From: a virus | Virus record (IMG/VR): IMGVR_UViG_3300008261_004773 | Span: 1 to 64,000 of that record | Length of the DNA: 64,000 nucleotides | Reading direction: 5' to 3' (one strand) | The notes under the pieces: generated by a model | What the model was told of the DNA's origin: nothing | The model's database searches: none | Seen by the model: only the letters and a program-made list of their open reading frames with translations | Part shown: in pieces, positions 1-8,953 of the stretch | How the letters are laid out: every line of letters starts with the position of its first letter | Position numbering within the stretch: the first letter of the stretch is position 1 | Position numbers and translations under genes: made by a program

Positions 1-483
1 GGGAGATACACAAAAATAAAATTAAATGACAAGGGAACACTGAAGTTTATACATAACGTTAATCTGACAGGTGCGTATTCCTTTGGAAATGTTTTCGGAT
101 TTTTGGGTTATAGTATCATCATGAACGCGGGAAAATATGGTATTACAGGTGCCAATATAAGTGGAGCGATTACCAAAACACCTGACGATAAAAATCTTTT
201 TATAAGTCCATCGATTACTGCATTTTATACTAAACCTTTTCAAGCGGGGAAGAAGTTGAGTATTTCTCCTGAGATTTACGTTATTTCCACACCAGTTGTA
301 TACTCATCAGTGGATAAAATCACTGTATCTGATAGATATTTTAGTGGATTTATTGGATCAGGATTCGATTACCAAATATCAAGAAGATTTAAGTTTAATA
401 TAAACTATAAAGCGAATGTGAGTACCAATCCTGAATTTCCAATTCTTTCTTTTTTCTTGGTTGGTTCGAAAATTAACTTATGA
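1..483 (+). CDS. Outer-membrane beta-barrel-like protein, 3' part only
   Basis: The reading frame is open from the first base, so this is the C-terminal 160 residues of a longer protein whose start lies outside the window. The translation alternates hydrophobic and polar residues in short strands (for example FLISPSITAFYTKPF, RFKFNINYKANVS) and ends in an aromatic/hydrophobic strand, as in outer-membrane beta barrels of Bacteroidota. Its TGA stop overlaps the ATG of the next gene (ATGA), so the two are translationally coupled. The barrel call is inferred from the strand pattern only; I do not recognise the family. A virion beta-rich protein is the alternative. Confidence 0.55.
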   Translation, partial: GRYTKIKLNDKGTLKFIHNVNLTGAYSFGNVFGFLGYSIIMNAGKYGITGANISGAITKTPDDKNLFISPSITAFYTKPFQAGKKLSISPEIYVISTPVVYSSVDKITVSDRYFSGFIGSGFDYQISRRFKFNINYKANVSTNPEFPILSFFLVGSKINL

Positions 484-1913
484 GATTTGTATTTTTAATA
501 TTATTTTTTATACCAATAATTCTTTTCGGGCAAAGTATTACTTCACCTCCCGCAAGAGTTTATCAATTTAATACTTCAAACCAAGATGGTAGTGGATTCA
601 TTCTTAACGGTTTCAATGCATCAAGTACATTATTGGCATCAGTTGGATTTGTAAACCCACCTGCCGGAACAACATTTAGTATCACAACAACCACAGGTCT
701 TTCATTTGCTACAGGGTATAATACTTGGAGTAACATTACTCGGATAGCGTTTACGGGAACTATGGTTAATATTAATAATGCATTGGCATCTCTCAAAGTT
801 AATACAGGGGGAACACTTGGTAATGTTCAGATATCTGTGTCGGCAACAGTGAACCCCGTTGGTTATTATTATAATCCCGTGAATGGTCACTTCTACCTAC
901 CAGTCTCATCAGGACAATTCTATACAACCGCTAAATCACTTGCATCGCAACAGACATTTAAAGGGCAGACAGGATATTTGGTAACAATTACCTCAGCCAA
1001 TGAGGAATCTTTCATTTTTTCTAACGTACCACAAAGTAACATTTGGTTTGCATTATCTGATGCAGCACAAGAAGGTTATTGGAGAGTGGATGCCGGTCCT
1101 GAAAATGGTACTTTAATCAAAACACAAAACGGACAACTAGCAGGTAATATCTCAGGTCAATATAACAACTGGTGTGGTGGTGAACCAAACAATGCAGGTG
1201 GGGAACATTATGCGGTAACAAAATGGGGTGGTGGAAATTGTTGGAATGATCTACCAAACAACTATTCTTGCGCTTATATTATTGAATTCGGTACATGGAC
1301 AAATCCTGAACAACAGACATTTACAGATTTTTATAGTGCGAATGTTACAAATCAAGTTTCTTTAGGATCAATATCGGGAACCATCTCAGTACCAACACTA
1401 TCATCATATCCAACAATAAGTTTATTTAGTGTAGTAAACGGTGTAGATAATTTGATTCAGACCAAAACGGTTACATCCTCAGGATACTACACATTTAGTG
1501 TACCTTCACAGAACACTGTCTACAAATTAGTTCCTTCTTTTTCTTCAGTTGGAATCACATCATCAGACTTTAATTTGGTTTTTAATGAGACACAAAATAT
1601 CTCGACGCCACCTATCATTGCACCAGGTCAATTTATGACAGGTACAAAACAATGGAAGGCTGCAGATGTCAATAAAAATGGTATTTTGGATTTCGGTGAT
1701 GCATACCTTGTTGCTGCGCATATTACGGGATTCAGACCATTGACTGAAGTACTTTGGTTCTCATCAACAAACTACGACTCTATCAATAGAACTAACTTCG
1801 GAACAATAAGTCCCGTAACATCATTTACTTTGAATTTTGTTACATCAAGTTTAGTACAGAACATAAAGTATTGTGTTTTAGGTGATGTTAACCTATCACA
1901 TTCATCTCAATAA
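480..1913 (+). CDS. Secreted C-type-lectin-like protein with dockerin-like C-terminus
   Basis: A 477-residue protein with a clear signal peptide (residues 1-18, hydrophobic core ending LFGQ). Residues about 125-271 look like a C-type lectin domain: WFALSDAAQEGYWRVDAG, then YNNWCGGEPNNAGGEHY and the closing GNCWNDLPNNYSCAYIIEF give the expected WIGL-like, EPN, WND and final Cys landmarks. Residues about 395-419 contain a dockerin-type calcium loop (ADVNKNGILDFGDAYLVA). The C-terminus ends GDVNLSHSS, a sorting-like tail I have no firm name for. It probably acts outside the cell or in the envelope, binding glycan or protein. It is coupled to the upstream barrel-like gene. Confidence 0.75.
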   Translation: MRFVFLILFFIPIILFGQSITSPPARVYQFNTSNQDGSGFILNGFNASSTLLASVGFVNPPAGTTFSITTTTGLSFATGYNTWSNITRIAFTGTMVNINNALASLKVNTGGTLGNVQISVSATVNPVGYYYNPVNGHFYLPVSSGQFYTTAKSLASQQTFKGQTGYLVTITSANEESFIFSNVPQSNIWFALSDAAQEGYWRVDAGPENGTLIKTQNGQLAGNISGQYNNWCGGEPNNAGGEHYAVTKWGGGNCWNDLPNNYSCAYIIEFGTWTNPEQQTFTDFYSANVTNQVSLGSISGTISVPTLSSYPTISLFSVVNGVDNLIQTKTVTSSGYYTFSVPSQNTVYKLVPSFSSVGITSSDFNLVFNETQNISTPPIIAPGQFMTGTKQWKAADVNKNGILDFGDAYLVAAHITGFRPLTEVLWFSSTNYDSINRTNFGTISPVTSFTLNFVTSSLVQNIKYCVLGDVNLSHSSQ

Positions 1914-1920
1914 AAAAACT

Positions 1921-2811
1921 ATGAAAAAGTTATTATTATTTTTGACATTGGTACCATCATTATCAATCGGTCAGGTTTCGAATTGGAGACAAGGATCAAA
2001 TAACTCGTCATCACAAAGCAACTCAACTCCACCCCCATCATCGACTAACAATACAAACAGAAGTGTTGATAGGAGTCCTCAAATAAGTAATTGGAGACAA
2101 GATCCGCCGAGTAGACAAACTCAAAATTATTATACACCACCAAGAAGACCACTAAGTCCTTTCTATTCACCAAATTATTTTGGACCGAATAGATGGTTCG
2201 GATGGGGAGCTCCAATGTATTTCGATTATTGGACACCATCATTCTATTACAATAATTGGGGTTACAGAGAACCTGCAAGAATATATTACAGAGAAGGTAG
2301 ACAAGATACAGTTAGAGGAAGAAAAGTTCATTTTTCATTTGGTTTCCAAACAACGGCATTCAAGGATCAGGTTGGTGGATGGTTTACAATAGGTGATAGA
2401 ACTTATTTTATTGGTGAATTTAATGTTACAATCAATAGAGATGATTCCTATTTTGTATCAAATAAAACCATTTGGAATTATTATAATGATGTAATGATTG
2501 TTAACGGAACGAGATTCACAATTAATCAATTATTTCCACTTCAGAAAGATGTGGAAAGAAACAATTCATATTACGTAGGATTAGGTAGAAAAATCAAAAG
2601 AACTGGTTTCCATTTTATGGTTGGTTTGGATAACACTAACCTGAGATACAGATACAAAGATGATATTGGTTTTATAACTTTCCCGAAGTCTGATAAAAAA
2701 ATGTTTACAGTCAAAGTAGGTGCATTGAGAGATATTGGAATATTCACAGTAAAATTGGATGTTGATCCTGTTACGAGAAGAGTGACAGCAGGAACTGGTT
2801 TAAATTTTTAA
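1921..2811 (+). CDS. Exported protein of unknown function
   Basis: I take the ATG at 1921, which gives a proper signal peptide (MKKLLLFLTLVPSLSIG, cleavage after SIG); an in-frame ATG at 1882 lies inside the upstream gene and would bury the signal. Residues about 20-75 are low complexity (Ser, Asn, Pro, Gln), followed by a Trp/Tyr-rich stretch and then a C-terminal beta-rich region with many basic residues. No recognised domain. It is the third consecutive exported or membrane protein at this end, suggesting a small envelope-directed gene block. Confidence 0.7.
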   Translation: MKKLLLFLTLVPSLSIGQVSNWRQGSNNSSSQSNSTPPPSSTNNTNRSVDRSPQISNWRQDPPSRQTQNYYTPPRRPLSPFYSPNYFGPNRWFGWGAPMYFDYWTPSFYYNNWGYREPARIYYREGRQDTVRGRKVHFSFGFQTTAFKDQVGGWFTIGDRTYFIGEFNVTINRDDSYFVSNKTIWNYYNDVMIVNGTRFTINQLFPLQKDVERNNSYYVGLGRKIKRTGFHFMVGLDNTNLRYRYKDDIGFITFPKSDKKMFTVKVGALRDIGIFTVKLDVDPVTRRVTAGTGLNF

Positions 2812-2817
2812 CTATTT

Positions 2818-3456
2818 ATGAAAAAAGACACTATGGATTTGAAATCTATTATAAAGGAGGCTTTAGAAAAGCATGTTGAAAAAACATTGGTATTGACTGA
2901 ATCAACTCAGATATCAGAAAGTTTGAAGTACCACGTTGATAACAATCTATCTTTAACCAACAATGTATTCAGAGTTTATTCTGAAAAATACTTTGAATTG
3001 GTAAACGAGGTGAGACAACTTTGGAAAGAGGGAAAAATCAAATTGAATGAAGAAGATACTTTGATGGTAGAGTCTGATTTAGGTGAAAAAATTAAGATCG
3101 GAAAAGAGTATGTTTATCTTGATGCACCATACATTTCTGAGACATGGACAGAAGAAGAAATATTAGAGGAGGCAGAACACAGAGGTAAGAAAGTAAACTT
3201 AGGGAAACCGTTCAGAACACCAGGTGGTCCTAAAAAGTTTGCAGTATATGTTAGGAAACCCGGTGGTGGAGTGAAGAAAGTAACTTTCGGAGATCCTAAT
3301 CTAAGAGTGAGAAATAGAAATAAAGGCGCTGCCAAGTCTTTTAGAGCAAGACATAGATGTGATCAGAAAAAAGATAGAACTACTGCAGGATATTGGTCTT
3401 GTAACGTAGGTAGATATGCAAAACAATTAGGATTATCAAGCAAAAACTCTTGGTAA
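2818..3456 (+). CDS. Conserved phage protein with FGDP / KSFRARH.C C-terminal motif
   Basis: 212 residues. The N-terminus is an amphipathic helical segment (MDLKSIIKEALEKHVEK) followed by LVLTESTQISES, resembling leaders on several other proteins in this window. The C-terminal half has GPKKFAVYV, KVTFGDPNLRVR, KSFRARHRCDQKK and TAGYWSCNVGRY, an arrangement I associate with a conserved protein of T4-like marine phages near head-maturation genes; the exact role is unknown to me. It starts at the ATG inside the sequence ctatttatg and overlaps the next gene by one base (taATG). Confidence 0.7.
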   Translation: MKKDTMDLKSIIKEALEKHVEKTLVLTESTQISESLKYHVDNNLSLTNNVFRVYSEKYFELVNEVRQLWKEGKIKLNEEDTLMVESDLGEKIKIGKEYVYLDAPYISETWTEEEILEEAEHRGKKVNLGKPFRTPGGPKKFAVYVRKPGGGVKKVTFGDPNLRVRNRNKGAAKSFRARHRCDQKKDRTTAGYWSCNVGRYAKQLGLSSKNSW

Positions 3457-3722
3457 TGGACTTCCCATTTCAACAGCAAATTATTGAAGGTAAAATTGTT
3501 AGAACTTTCACCCCTGATGTTGATGTCGCTGAGCTGAAATGGCATCAAGATCTGAAAGACAGGAAAGTTAGAATAATCGAAGACGGAGGATGGTCATTCC
3601 AAATAGAAGATGACTTGCCAAACAAATTATCAGTTGACCAACAAATCTTTATACCCAAATTTGTCTGGCATAGAGTAATTAAAGGTAAGGACAATCTCGT
3701 TGTTGAGATTGAAGAAATATAA
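3456..3722 (+). CDS. Small cupin-like or beta-rich protein
   Basis: 88 residues starting at the ATG that overlaps the previous stop (taATG), chosen over an upstream in-frame TTG. The protein is beta-rich: KVRIIEDGGWSFQIEDDLP and QIFIPKFVWHRVIKGKDNLVVEI. The pattern of a short beta domain with PKFVWHRVIKG is reminiscent of a cupin core, but too short to assign. Its stop is adjacent to the ATG of the next gene. Function unknown; probably one transcription unit with its neighbours. Confidence 0.65.
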   Translation: MDFPFQQQIIEGKIVRTFTPDVDVAELKWHQDLKDRKVRIIEDGGWSFQIEDDLPNKLSVDQQIFIPKFVWHRVIKGKDNLVVEIEEI

Positions 3723-4369
3723 TGTCGTATTTAGTTGCAAATATTCCACCAATAGAGGTTTACATAGATAAAAAATTTTTATTCGATTTCCAAAAAGATG
3801 AAAAAGGTAATTACTTGGGTGATGGAGAATGGGAAAAAGGTCATTGGGTTACTGTTAAAAGTATTCCCAACCAAGCGTTGTTGTTCGAAACATACATAGA
3901 TAAATTCTCTGCAGTATACGATAAATTACCTTTACATGCTTTCAGATGGAGATTACCTGAAGAGGGAGATGTAATCTACCCGTTGGACTTTCTACAGTTA
4001 TGGGATTGCCTTTCTTACAATATAAGTGTGATTCAGAAAAGAGTTTTACGTAAAACAAAAACTTTGACTACTCTTAAAGATCAGACGACAGTTGAAGGAG
4101 AGTATCTTTTTACAATTGACACAGCTAGTTCAGAACCAAATGAGGTTGATTGTGGATGGTCTGAAACACCAAATGAACACAAGTGTTATAACATATCCAA
4201 AATATCTAACGGACAATTTGTTGCTCAGCCAAACAACCGAACTAGATGGTTTCAGCCATCTAGATCGGGTGATTTAAGTGAAATACCATATTTCAGATAT
4301 TCAACTAAAGTTTGGACTTGTGAAGGTTTTTCGAAGTGGAGACCTTCAGAGGAAAATTGGATCTACTAG
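3722..4369 (+). CDS. Conserved phage protein of unknown function
   Basis: 215 residues beginning MSYLVANIPPIEVYIDKKFL. It has a hydrophilic, Trp-rich composition with no membrane segment and a Cys-containing C-terminal half (VDCGWSETPNEHKCYN, CEGFSKWRP). The N-terminal pattern (IPPIE.Y..K.FL.DF) recalls a widely distributed small protein of T4-like environmental phages, but I cannot name a function. It ends convergently with the minus-strand gene at 4366 with a 4-base overlap of the stop regions. Confidence 0.65.
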   Translation: MSYLVANIPPIEVYIDKKFLFDFQKDEKGNYLGDGEWEKGHWVTVKSIPNQALLFETYIDKFSAVYDKLPLHAFRWRLPEEGDVIYPLDFLQLWDCLSYNISVIQKRVLRKTKTLTTLKDQTTVEGEYLFTIDTASSEPNEVDCGWSETPNEHKCYNISKISNGQFVAQPNNRTRWFQPSRSGDLSEIPYFRYSTKVWTCEGFSKWRPSEENWIY

Positions 4370-5292
4370 GCTATCGAGGGTCTTTCTTCGTATACAGGTA
4401 CTGGCTCCGATACACACTCAGGCTCCTCCGCTATCATATCAAATTCAATTGCTCTCATTTTGGGATAGTACTCCTCAACACATTCTTTGTGTACCTGTTG
4501 TTGAATTTCATCTGAACATAAATTCTTATTTGTTGCATTAGATTTAAAAATCTTTCTGACTATTGGAAACAAATAATCATCTGCATCAACGTCAAGATAG
4601 TCGACTCTATTATCTTCAGCATTCCAAAAAGAAAATTCGTGATCATCATGTAATCCTTTGTAACCCGCAAACTTATATCCTGTCTCTTTATTGATGAAGT
4701 AAACTAAAATACCTCTTCTCCAATATTTTTCGAAGTAATTTTTCTCTCTTTGGTAAGTTGTACACCATCTTGTTGATGTACCATATTTTGAAGAAGCCGA
4801 AAAAGTTAAAGGCCTCAAAATTAACCACTTCTGATCTTCATACTCTCTGATTATTTGACCTTCGAGTTCTTTAGTTAATTCTTTCATTGACGCTAATGTC
4901 AGAGCACCTCTAATATCATCAATGTTTTTATAACTGGTTACATCTTTGTTCTCGATTAACCCTTTTTCCATTAAGGACATGAAATGGGTTAAAGTCTGAT
5001 AAGTATCGTTTGTGAAATGTTCAGAAATATAATTTTGAAGGTAAAATAGTTGGTTATCTGTTAACTCATTAGTTGAAATTCCTTTTGAGATAAGATTGGA
5101 TTGAATTTCCAACATACCCTTGGATAAGTCATCTGGGTGAAAATGATTTTTTACATTGAATCTACTTCCAAATATTTTACACATAAGTGGGAAATACTTG
5201 TAGGACTTCGAAGTATCCAATCTTTTCATCATATCGAACACCGTCATATTCAGTTCGGGATATTGTTTTTTCAACTCATCTAATCGAGACAT
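4366..5292 (-). CDS. KYGxxTxWCTT-family phage protein
   Basis: 308 residues. The centre carries SASSKYGTSTRWCTTYQRE followed by YWRRGILVYFINKETGYKFAGYKG, the same block seen in the protein at 38923 (KYGSGTKWCTT...LLFYIIDKK) and in degenerate form in the protein at 40919. The N-terminal 130 residues are helical; the C-terminal 40 residues are acidic and Pro-rich (EEPECVSEPVPVYEER). The invariant Trp-Cys-Thr-Thr and Lys-Tyr-Gly suggest a catalytic or nucleotide-binding site, but the function is not known to me. It is transcribed alone on this strand, back to back with the oxygenase gene at 5346. Confidence 0.75.
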   Translation of the reverse strand: MSRLDELKKQYPELNMTVFDMMKRLDTSKSYKYFPLMCKIFGSRFNVKNHFHPDDLSKGMLEIQSNLISKGISTNELTDNQLFYLQNYISEHFTNDTYQTLTHFMSLMEKGLIENKDVTSYKNIDDIRGALTLASMKELTKELEGQIIREYEDQKWLILRPLTFSASSKYGTSTRWCTTYQREKNYFEKYWRRGILVYFINKETGYKFAGYKGLHDDHEFSFWNAEDNRVDYLDVDADDYLFPIVRKIFKSNATNKNLCSDEIQQQVHKECVEEYYPKMRAIEFDMIAEEPECVSEPVPVYEERPSIA

Positions 5293-5345
5293 AATTTTTC
5301 TTTTGGAAAAAAATAGGAGAAAATAAAATTACAGTCAAATGAGGG

Positions 5346-5918
5346 CTAGTCAAACCAAAAAATAAGGGCTTTACGAATTCCACTTGTTACAGGTGTAACA
5401 CCGTGAATATGATCTTTATCACAATGAAAACCAACTATTTTTTTTGATTCTGGCATCACCATTAAATTGTGAATTGGGAAATGTGTACCTCCACCACCAA
5501 CTTCATTCAGATATGTTACAGTTGTAAAAATTCGGGTTGGAACGTAGTTCGGTATCCATCTACCTTTAGGGGGTATGAAACCATTTCCGTTTTCATCAGG
5601 GGTTCCCATATATCTATCTTCAGGGTTTTCTGAATAAGTGTTGTCTGCGTGATAAATATATCCCTCAGTTTGATATGCAAATCCTACGTAATTAACTAAC
5701 CATTCCCTCCTTTCTACTTTTTCGTTTAGAAAGGATATTTGTTTTTTTATAATATTTTGGAAAAATACGGTGGTGTAAATTGGATCGTCAGGGTCAATAG
5801 TTTCCCACTTGTAGAACGGTTCACTTGGTGGTTGAAAGTAGGACAACTTATAATCCATCATTTCTAACAGAGTCTTAAGTTCGTAGTCAGTTAAAAAATT
5901 TTGTTCTTGGATTATCAT
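5346..5918 (-). CDS. 2OG-Fe(II) dioxygenase (prolyl-4-hydroxylase type)
   Basis: 190 residues with the double-stranded beta-helix signature of 2-oxoglutarate/Fe(II) oxygenases: an HxD iron ligand pair in YIYHADNTYSENP, the turn FTTVTYLNEVGGGGTHFP, the distal His in DHIHGVTPVTSG and the 2OG-binding Arg in GIRKALIFWF. Length fits compact phage hydroxylases. The substrate is unknown; related phage enzymes are thought to hydroxylate protein side chains. Its start lies 13 bases from the tRNA-Ser gene on the same strand, so the two may share a transcript. Confidence 0.88.
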   Translation of the reverse strand: MIIQEQNFLTDYELKTLLEMMDYKLSYFQPPSEPFYKWETIDPDDPIYTTVFFQNIIKKQISFLNEKVERREWLVNYVGFAYQTEGYIYHADNTYSENPEDRYMGTPDENGNGFIPPKGRWIPNYVPTRIFTTVTYLNEVGGGGTHFPIHNLMVMPESKKIVGFHCDKDHIHGVTPVTSGIRKALIFWFD

Positions 5919-5931
5919 CGAGTAAAAGTTG

Positions 5932-6018
5932 CGGAGGCTCAGGGATTCGAACCCCAGTTACAGTTTCCCGTAATTCAGTTTTCAAGACTGACGCATTCAA
6001 CCGCTCTGCCAAACCTCC
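5932..6018 (-). tRNA. tRNA-Ser(TGA)
   Basis: 87-nt type II tRNA on the minus strand. Acceptor stem GGAGGTT/AGCCTCC with discriminator G, anticodon arm TCAGT-CTTGAAA-ACTGA giving anticodon TGA, a long variable arm (TTACGGGAAACTGTAA) as expected for serine, and a TTCGAAT T loop. The 3' CCA is not encoded. Confidence 0.95.
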
Positions 6019-6045
6019 GTAGGATACAAATATACTAAATTAAAT

Positions 6046-6651
6046 ATGAATATCAAAGACTATTTATCTGTTATGAATCATAAATTATTAGTTGAAGGTA
6101 GATTAGATGTGATCACGAGAGCAATTGTGAGAGACATAATTACATTTTTCAAATACCAAAGACAGGGGGAGTTTGGGTTACCCAAAGAATTGACAGGAGA
6201 AGAAGTTTATGATTTTGAGAATCTTGATACCAAGTTCGAAATTTTTTTAGATCTACAACAAAACGAAAATGTAAATGGTTTTGACGTTGATGCTGAATAT
6301 TGGGACGATGAACAAATATTGTATATTACGATTATCACCAAACCTGATCCATCACATTCCATTTTACAAGATTTATTGAAAGAATTGAATGAAGTTGTAA
6401 GACATGAGTTGGAACACATCAAACAACATGAAGAATCTTATGACTTTCCAAAAGAACCAAAGAGTCACGAAAAATATTATACACAACCTCATGAGCTTGA
6501 CGCCCAAAGAGTGGGATTCAAAAGAAGATCCAAGATCGAGAAAATTCCGATGGAAAAAATGGTTAGGGATTGGTTTGAAAAAAACAAACACAAGTATAAA
6601 ATGAAACCTGATCAGGTCGAAAGAGTTGTTCAGAAAATATTGGAAAGATGA
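6046..6651 (+). CDS. Predicted zinc metallopeptidase (HExxH)
   Basis: 201 residues. The sequence VVRHELEHIKQHEESYDF carries the HExxH zinc-binding and catalytic motif, and YYTQPHELDAQRVGF about 30 residues later supplies a Glu and context typical of small phage metallopeptidases in which the third ligand follows a P.E.DA pattern. The N-terminus (MNIKDYLSVMNHKLLVEGRLD) resembles the leader with an L-x-E site seen on other proteins here, which would fit a packaged protein. It overlaps the next gene by 4 bases (ATGA), so co-translation is likely. Confidence 0.75.
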   Translation: MNIKDYLSVMNHKLLVEGRLDVITRAIVRDIITFFKYQRQGEFGLPKELTGEEVYDFENLDTKFEIFLDLQQNENVNGFDVDAEYWDDEQILYITIITKPDPSHSILQDLLKELNEVVRHELEHIKQHEESYDFPKEPKSHEKYYTQPHELDAQRVGFKRRSKIEKIPMEKMVRDWFEKNKHKYKMKPDQVERVVQKILER

Positions 6652-7403
6652 TAGACGAAAAGAAAATATTCGATAAATTTTTCAGAGGTCAAACATTTGA
6701 ATATCACGGTTCTAAGTACCGATTCGATGATATTCAGAAAATTGATGATGGAAAAAATCTATTCAAAATTTGTTGGATCCCTGATTTTTATCCTCATTCC
6801 TACTTTTTTGAAAAACTTGTCATGGACTGTAATAACATTTTACAGGAGAGGTTAAGATATCTTAGTCTCCAAGTTGATGGGAATGATTCTGTGGACATTT
6901 ATACTGAAGTATCTGATTTGACTAAAAAACTATTTGTTAGAAAATCATTACTCAAAGAAATTGACAAAGAAATTTCGAAATGGAAAGTTATAAGAATGGA
7001 AGTCCCCAAAGAAAAGAAAACATACATCTTGGGTGTCGACATTCGTCTATCAGAAAAACCCTACCATCAAAATGACAACAATGAATATATCACTATGCAT
7101 TTCGATATTGATATTAACTACATAGAAGATGTTGACGGTCCAACAAACAATAGATTGAAATTAAATCCCGATTTAAGTTCTACAATGATTTGGAATTTTA
7201 TCTTGGATTCTCTTTATGATCAAGATTTACCATCACAAATGGATGAGGTAATAATTCCAATATTAGAACCTGAAATGAAAATAGGTGACTATGATATCTA
7301 CTATAACAGTTCTTTCGGAATTTCTAGTATTTTGGGGTTACCTTTTGGAAAAAAACAAGTTCGTCAGGGTCATTTGTCAAATAATGATTCTATATTCATT
7401 TAA
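6648..7403 (+). CDS. Hypothetical phage protein
   Basis: 251 residues, coupled to the metallopeptidase gene through an ATGA overlap. The N-terminal third has a helical segment (YFFEKLVMDCNNILQERLRYL); the middle is a beta-strand/acidic region (ITMHFDIDINYIEDVDG) and the C-terminus is Gly/Ser-rich. No motif I recognise. The coupling suggests it is a partner or substrate of the predicted peptidase. Confidence 0.6.
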   Translation: MIDEKKIFDKFFRGQTFEYHGSKYRFDDIQKIDDGKNLFKICWIPDFYPHSYFFEKLVMDCNNILQERLRYLSLQVDGNDSVDIYTEVSDLTKKLFVRKSLLKEIDKEISKWKVIRMEVPKEKKTYILGVDIRLSEKPYHQNDNNEYITMHFDIDINYIEDVDGPTNNRLKLNPDLSSTMIWNFILDSLYDQDLPSQMDEVIIPILEPEMKIGDYDIYYNSSFGISSILGLPFGKKQVRQGHLSNNDSIFI

Positions 7404-8029
7404 CGTTTTTCTTGAAACTTCTGAATCATTTTTTTAATAAGATTAGATAAAACAGATCCTGTCACGACCATCGCACCTGAAGAGACTAACCTTTTTCCTA
7501 TCAACTGAATTAAAGCTTGAGTATTATCTGCACCGATTGACAGATGATATAAATCCTCCAATATAGGTAAAATAAATGCGTATGACATTGTATTGATCAT
7601 ACTTGTAGAGGTTATGGCTAACATGGATATGAAATCTACAAATGCTCTTCTAAGTTCATCCGCCTTTATTTGTACAACCTCAAATTCGCTAGATAAACCC
7701 TTATCGGATATTTTTTTGTATAAATTTTTTAGTTTTCTATCGTTATCATAGTAAAATTGTGCAACTGCACCTAAAACTAAAAGAGAAACCTCATACTCTG
7801 TAAGATTGGGAATATTACCCTCAACCCAATTTTTCAAAGGACCTATCATTCCTCCAATAGATGCACCCCAAGTCAAAAGGAATTTGAAATTCAATTTGTA
7901 AACAGTCTGAACGTCATCAATAACCTTTTTGGTAATTTCATTCAACTGTCTCATATTATCTCCAAATCTTTCTTTTAAAGATTCAGTTATAATCACTTGC
8001 ATTTGAGACTCTGATATCAAATAATTCAT
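7400..8029 (-). CDS. Membrane-associated protein with LISESQ leader
   Basis: 209 residues. It starts MNYLISESQMQVIITESLKE, an N-terminal pattern shared with the protein at 18537 (MKFQISESQRKEI). Two or three hydrophobic helices follow (FLLTWGASIGGMIGPL, AFVDFISMLAITSTSMINTM, LVSSGAMVVTGSVLSNLI), so it probably inserts in a membrane, with a basic C-terminus. The start is preceded on the coding strand by AGTATTTATTG, a close variant of the TATTTATA motif of other virion-type genes. Function unknown. Confidence 0.65.
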   Translation of the reverse strand: MNYLISESQMQVIITESLKERFGDNMRQLNEITKKVIDDVQTVYKLNFKFLLTWGASIGGMIGPLKNWVEGNIPNLTEYEVSLLVLGAVAQFYYDNDRKLKNLYKKISDKGLSSEFEVVQIKADELRRAFVDFISMLAITSTSMINTMSYAFILPILEDLYHLSIGADNTQALIQLIGKRLVSSGAMVVTGSVLSNLIKKMIQKFQEKR

Positions 8030-8063
8030 ACAAACAATAAATACTTAAATTATATTTATTAGT

Positions 8064-8672
8064 ATGATGAATCCAGAAGTAAAGGAAGGTGACAGAATAA
8101 TCTGTTATCATATGGAGGGTGAATTAGGTGTCCCTCCCGGTACAAAAGGTACTGTTAGAGGAGTTGGTCGTGATCCTTTTGAACTCGTTAATGATGAAAA
8201 AATCATAAGAGTTAATTGGGACAACGGAAGTCAACTGAGTCTACTTACAACAACTGATTTTTGGAAGTTGGATAAGGAAAGTATGTCTGAGCAGGTACGT
8301 GAACCGGCAGAATATAGTGCTTTCAAAAAGGCAACTGATATATTTGAAAACTTCGATTGGAGATATCTCAGAGACTTTCTTGTTGCGGTAAGAGATGCGG
8401 GGCCAGTCAATATGTTCGAGGCCGGTCCTTTTTTAATTGGGGGTAAGGAGTGGATTGATAGGTATTACGGTGAGGGTAGAGAGGATGATGAAAGGTTTCA
8501 AAAGGTTCTTGAGATGGCCGATACCGCGAGAGACAAAATGATTGCAGGTACAGTAAATTATCTAAATAAGAATAAAGAAGGTTGGGAGTTGGAAGACGCT
8601 GAAAGATATTTGAGAACTTTTGCCAAAAAAATGATGTCGGTTTACATCGGTTTCCCAATACCACAACGTTAA
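8064..8672 (+). CDS. DUF4314-like N-domain protein
   Basis: 202 residues. The first 70 residues (EGDRIICYHMEG...PPGTKGTVRGVG...IRVNWDNGSQLSLL..TDFWKL) match the pattern of the small DUF4314 domain found in phage and mobile-element proteins, a compact SH3-like fold. The C-terminal 130 residues are helical and charged with no recognised motif. The start is preceded by tatatttattagt, a variant of the TATTTATA motif. Role unknown. Confidence 0.6.
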   Translation: MMNPEVKEGDRIICYHMEGELGVPPGTKGTVRGVGRDPFELVNDEKIIRVNWDNGSQLSLLTTTDFWKLDKESMSEQVREPAEYSAFKKATDIFENFDWRYLRDFLVAVRDAGPVNMFEAGPFLIGGKEWIDRYYGEGREDDERFQKVLEMADTARDKMIAGTVNYLNKNKEGWELEDAERYLRTFAKKMMSVYIGFPIPQR

Positions 8673-8722
8673 ACAAAACACTCGGGAATGTCTTCCCACT
8701 TAGTAGTGTATTTTTTTGGATA

Positions 8723-8953
8723 TCATGACATCAACTCTTTGTCAAACGTGACAATTACTTCTCCAGAATTGTGAGCTGGAGTATAATAATCAAATTTGTG
8801 GTGATCTAAAATTTCACAAACTCTGTTTTTCATAAATTCAGACTTACCTGTGATAATACGCAAAGGTAGTTCTTTTGAGTTTAATAACACAAAATTTTCA
8901 ACCTCATCTTGAACCTTGTGATGATAATAACCGTGTAAGTCTAATTCTTTCAT
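8723..8953 (-). CDS. Smr-domain protein
   Basis: 76 residues covering a stand-alone Smr domain: KELDLHGYYHHKVQDEVENFV supplies the LDLHG motif, and LPLRIITGKSEFMKNRVCEIL corresponds to the TGxG-like helix-cap motif (here TGKS). Smr domains nick or bind branched DNA or structured RNA; a single domain this small is plausible for a phage. Its start overlaps the stop of thyA, so it is the last gene of the thyA operon. Confidence 0.85.
   Translation of the reverse strand: MKELDLHGYYHHKVQDEVENFVLLNSKELPLRIITGKSEFMKNRVCEILDHHKFDYYTPAHNSGEVIVTFDKELMS

Noticed and set aside
1882-1920. Upstream start for the exported protein at 1921
   Set aside because: It would put 13 polar residues before the signal peptide and lies inside the preceding gene.
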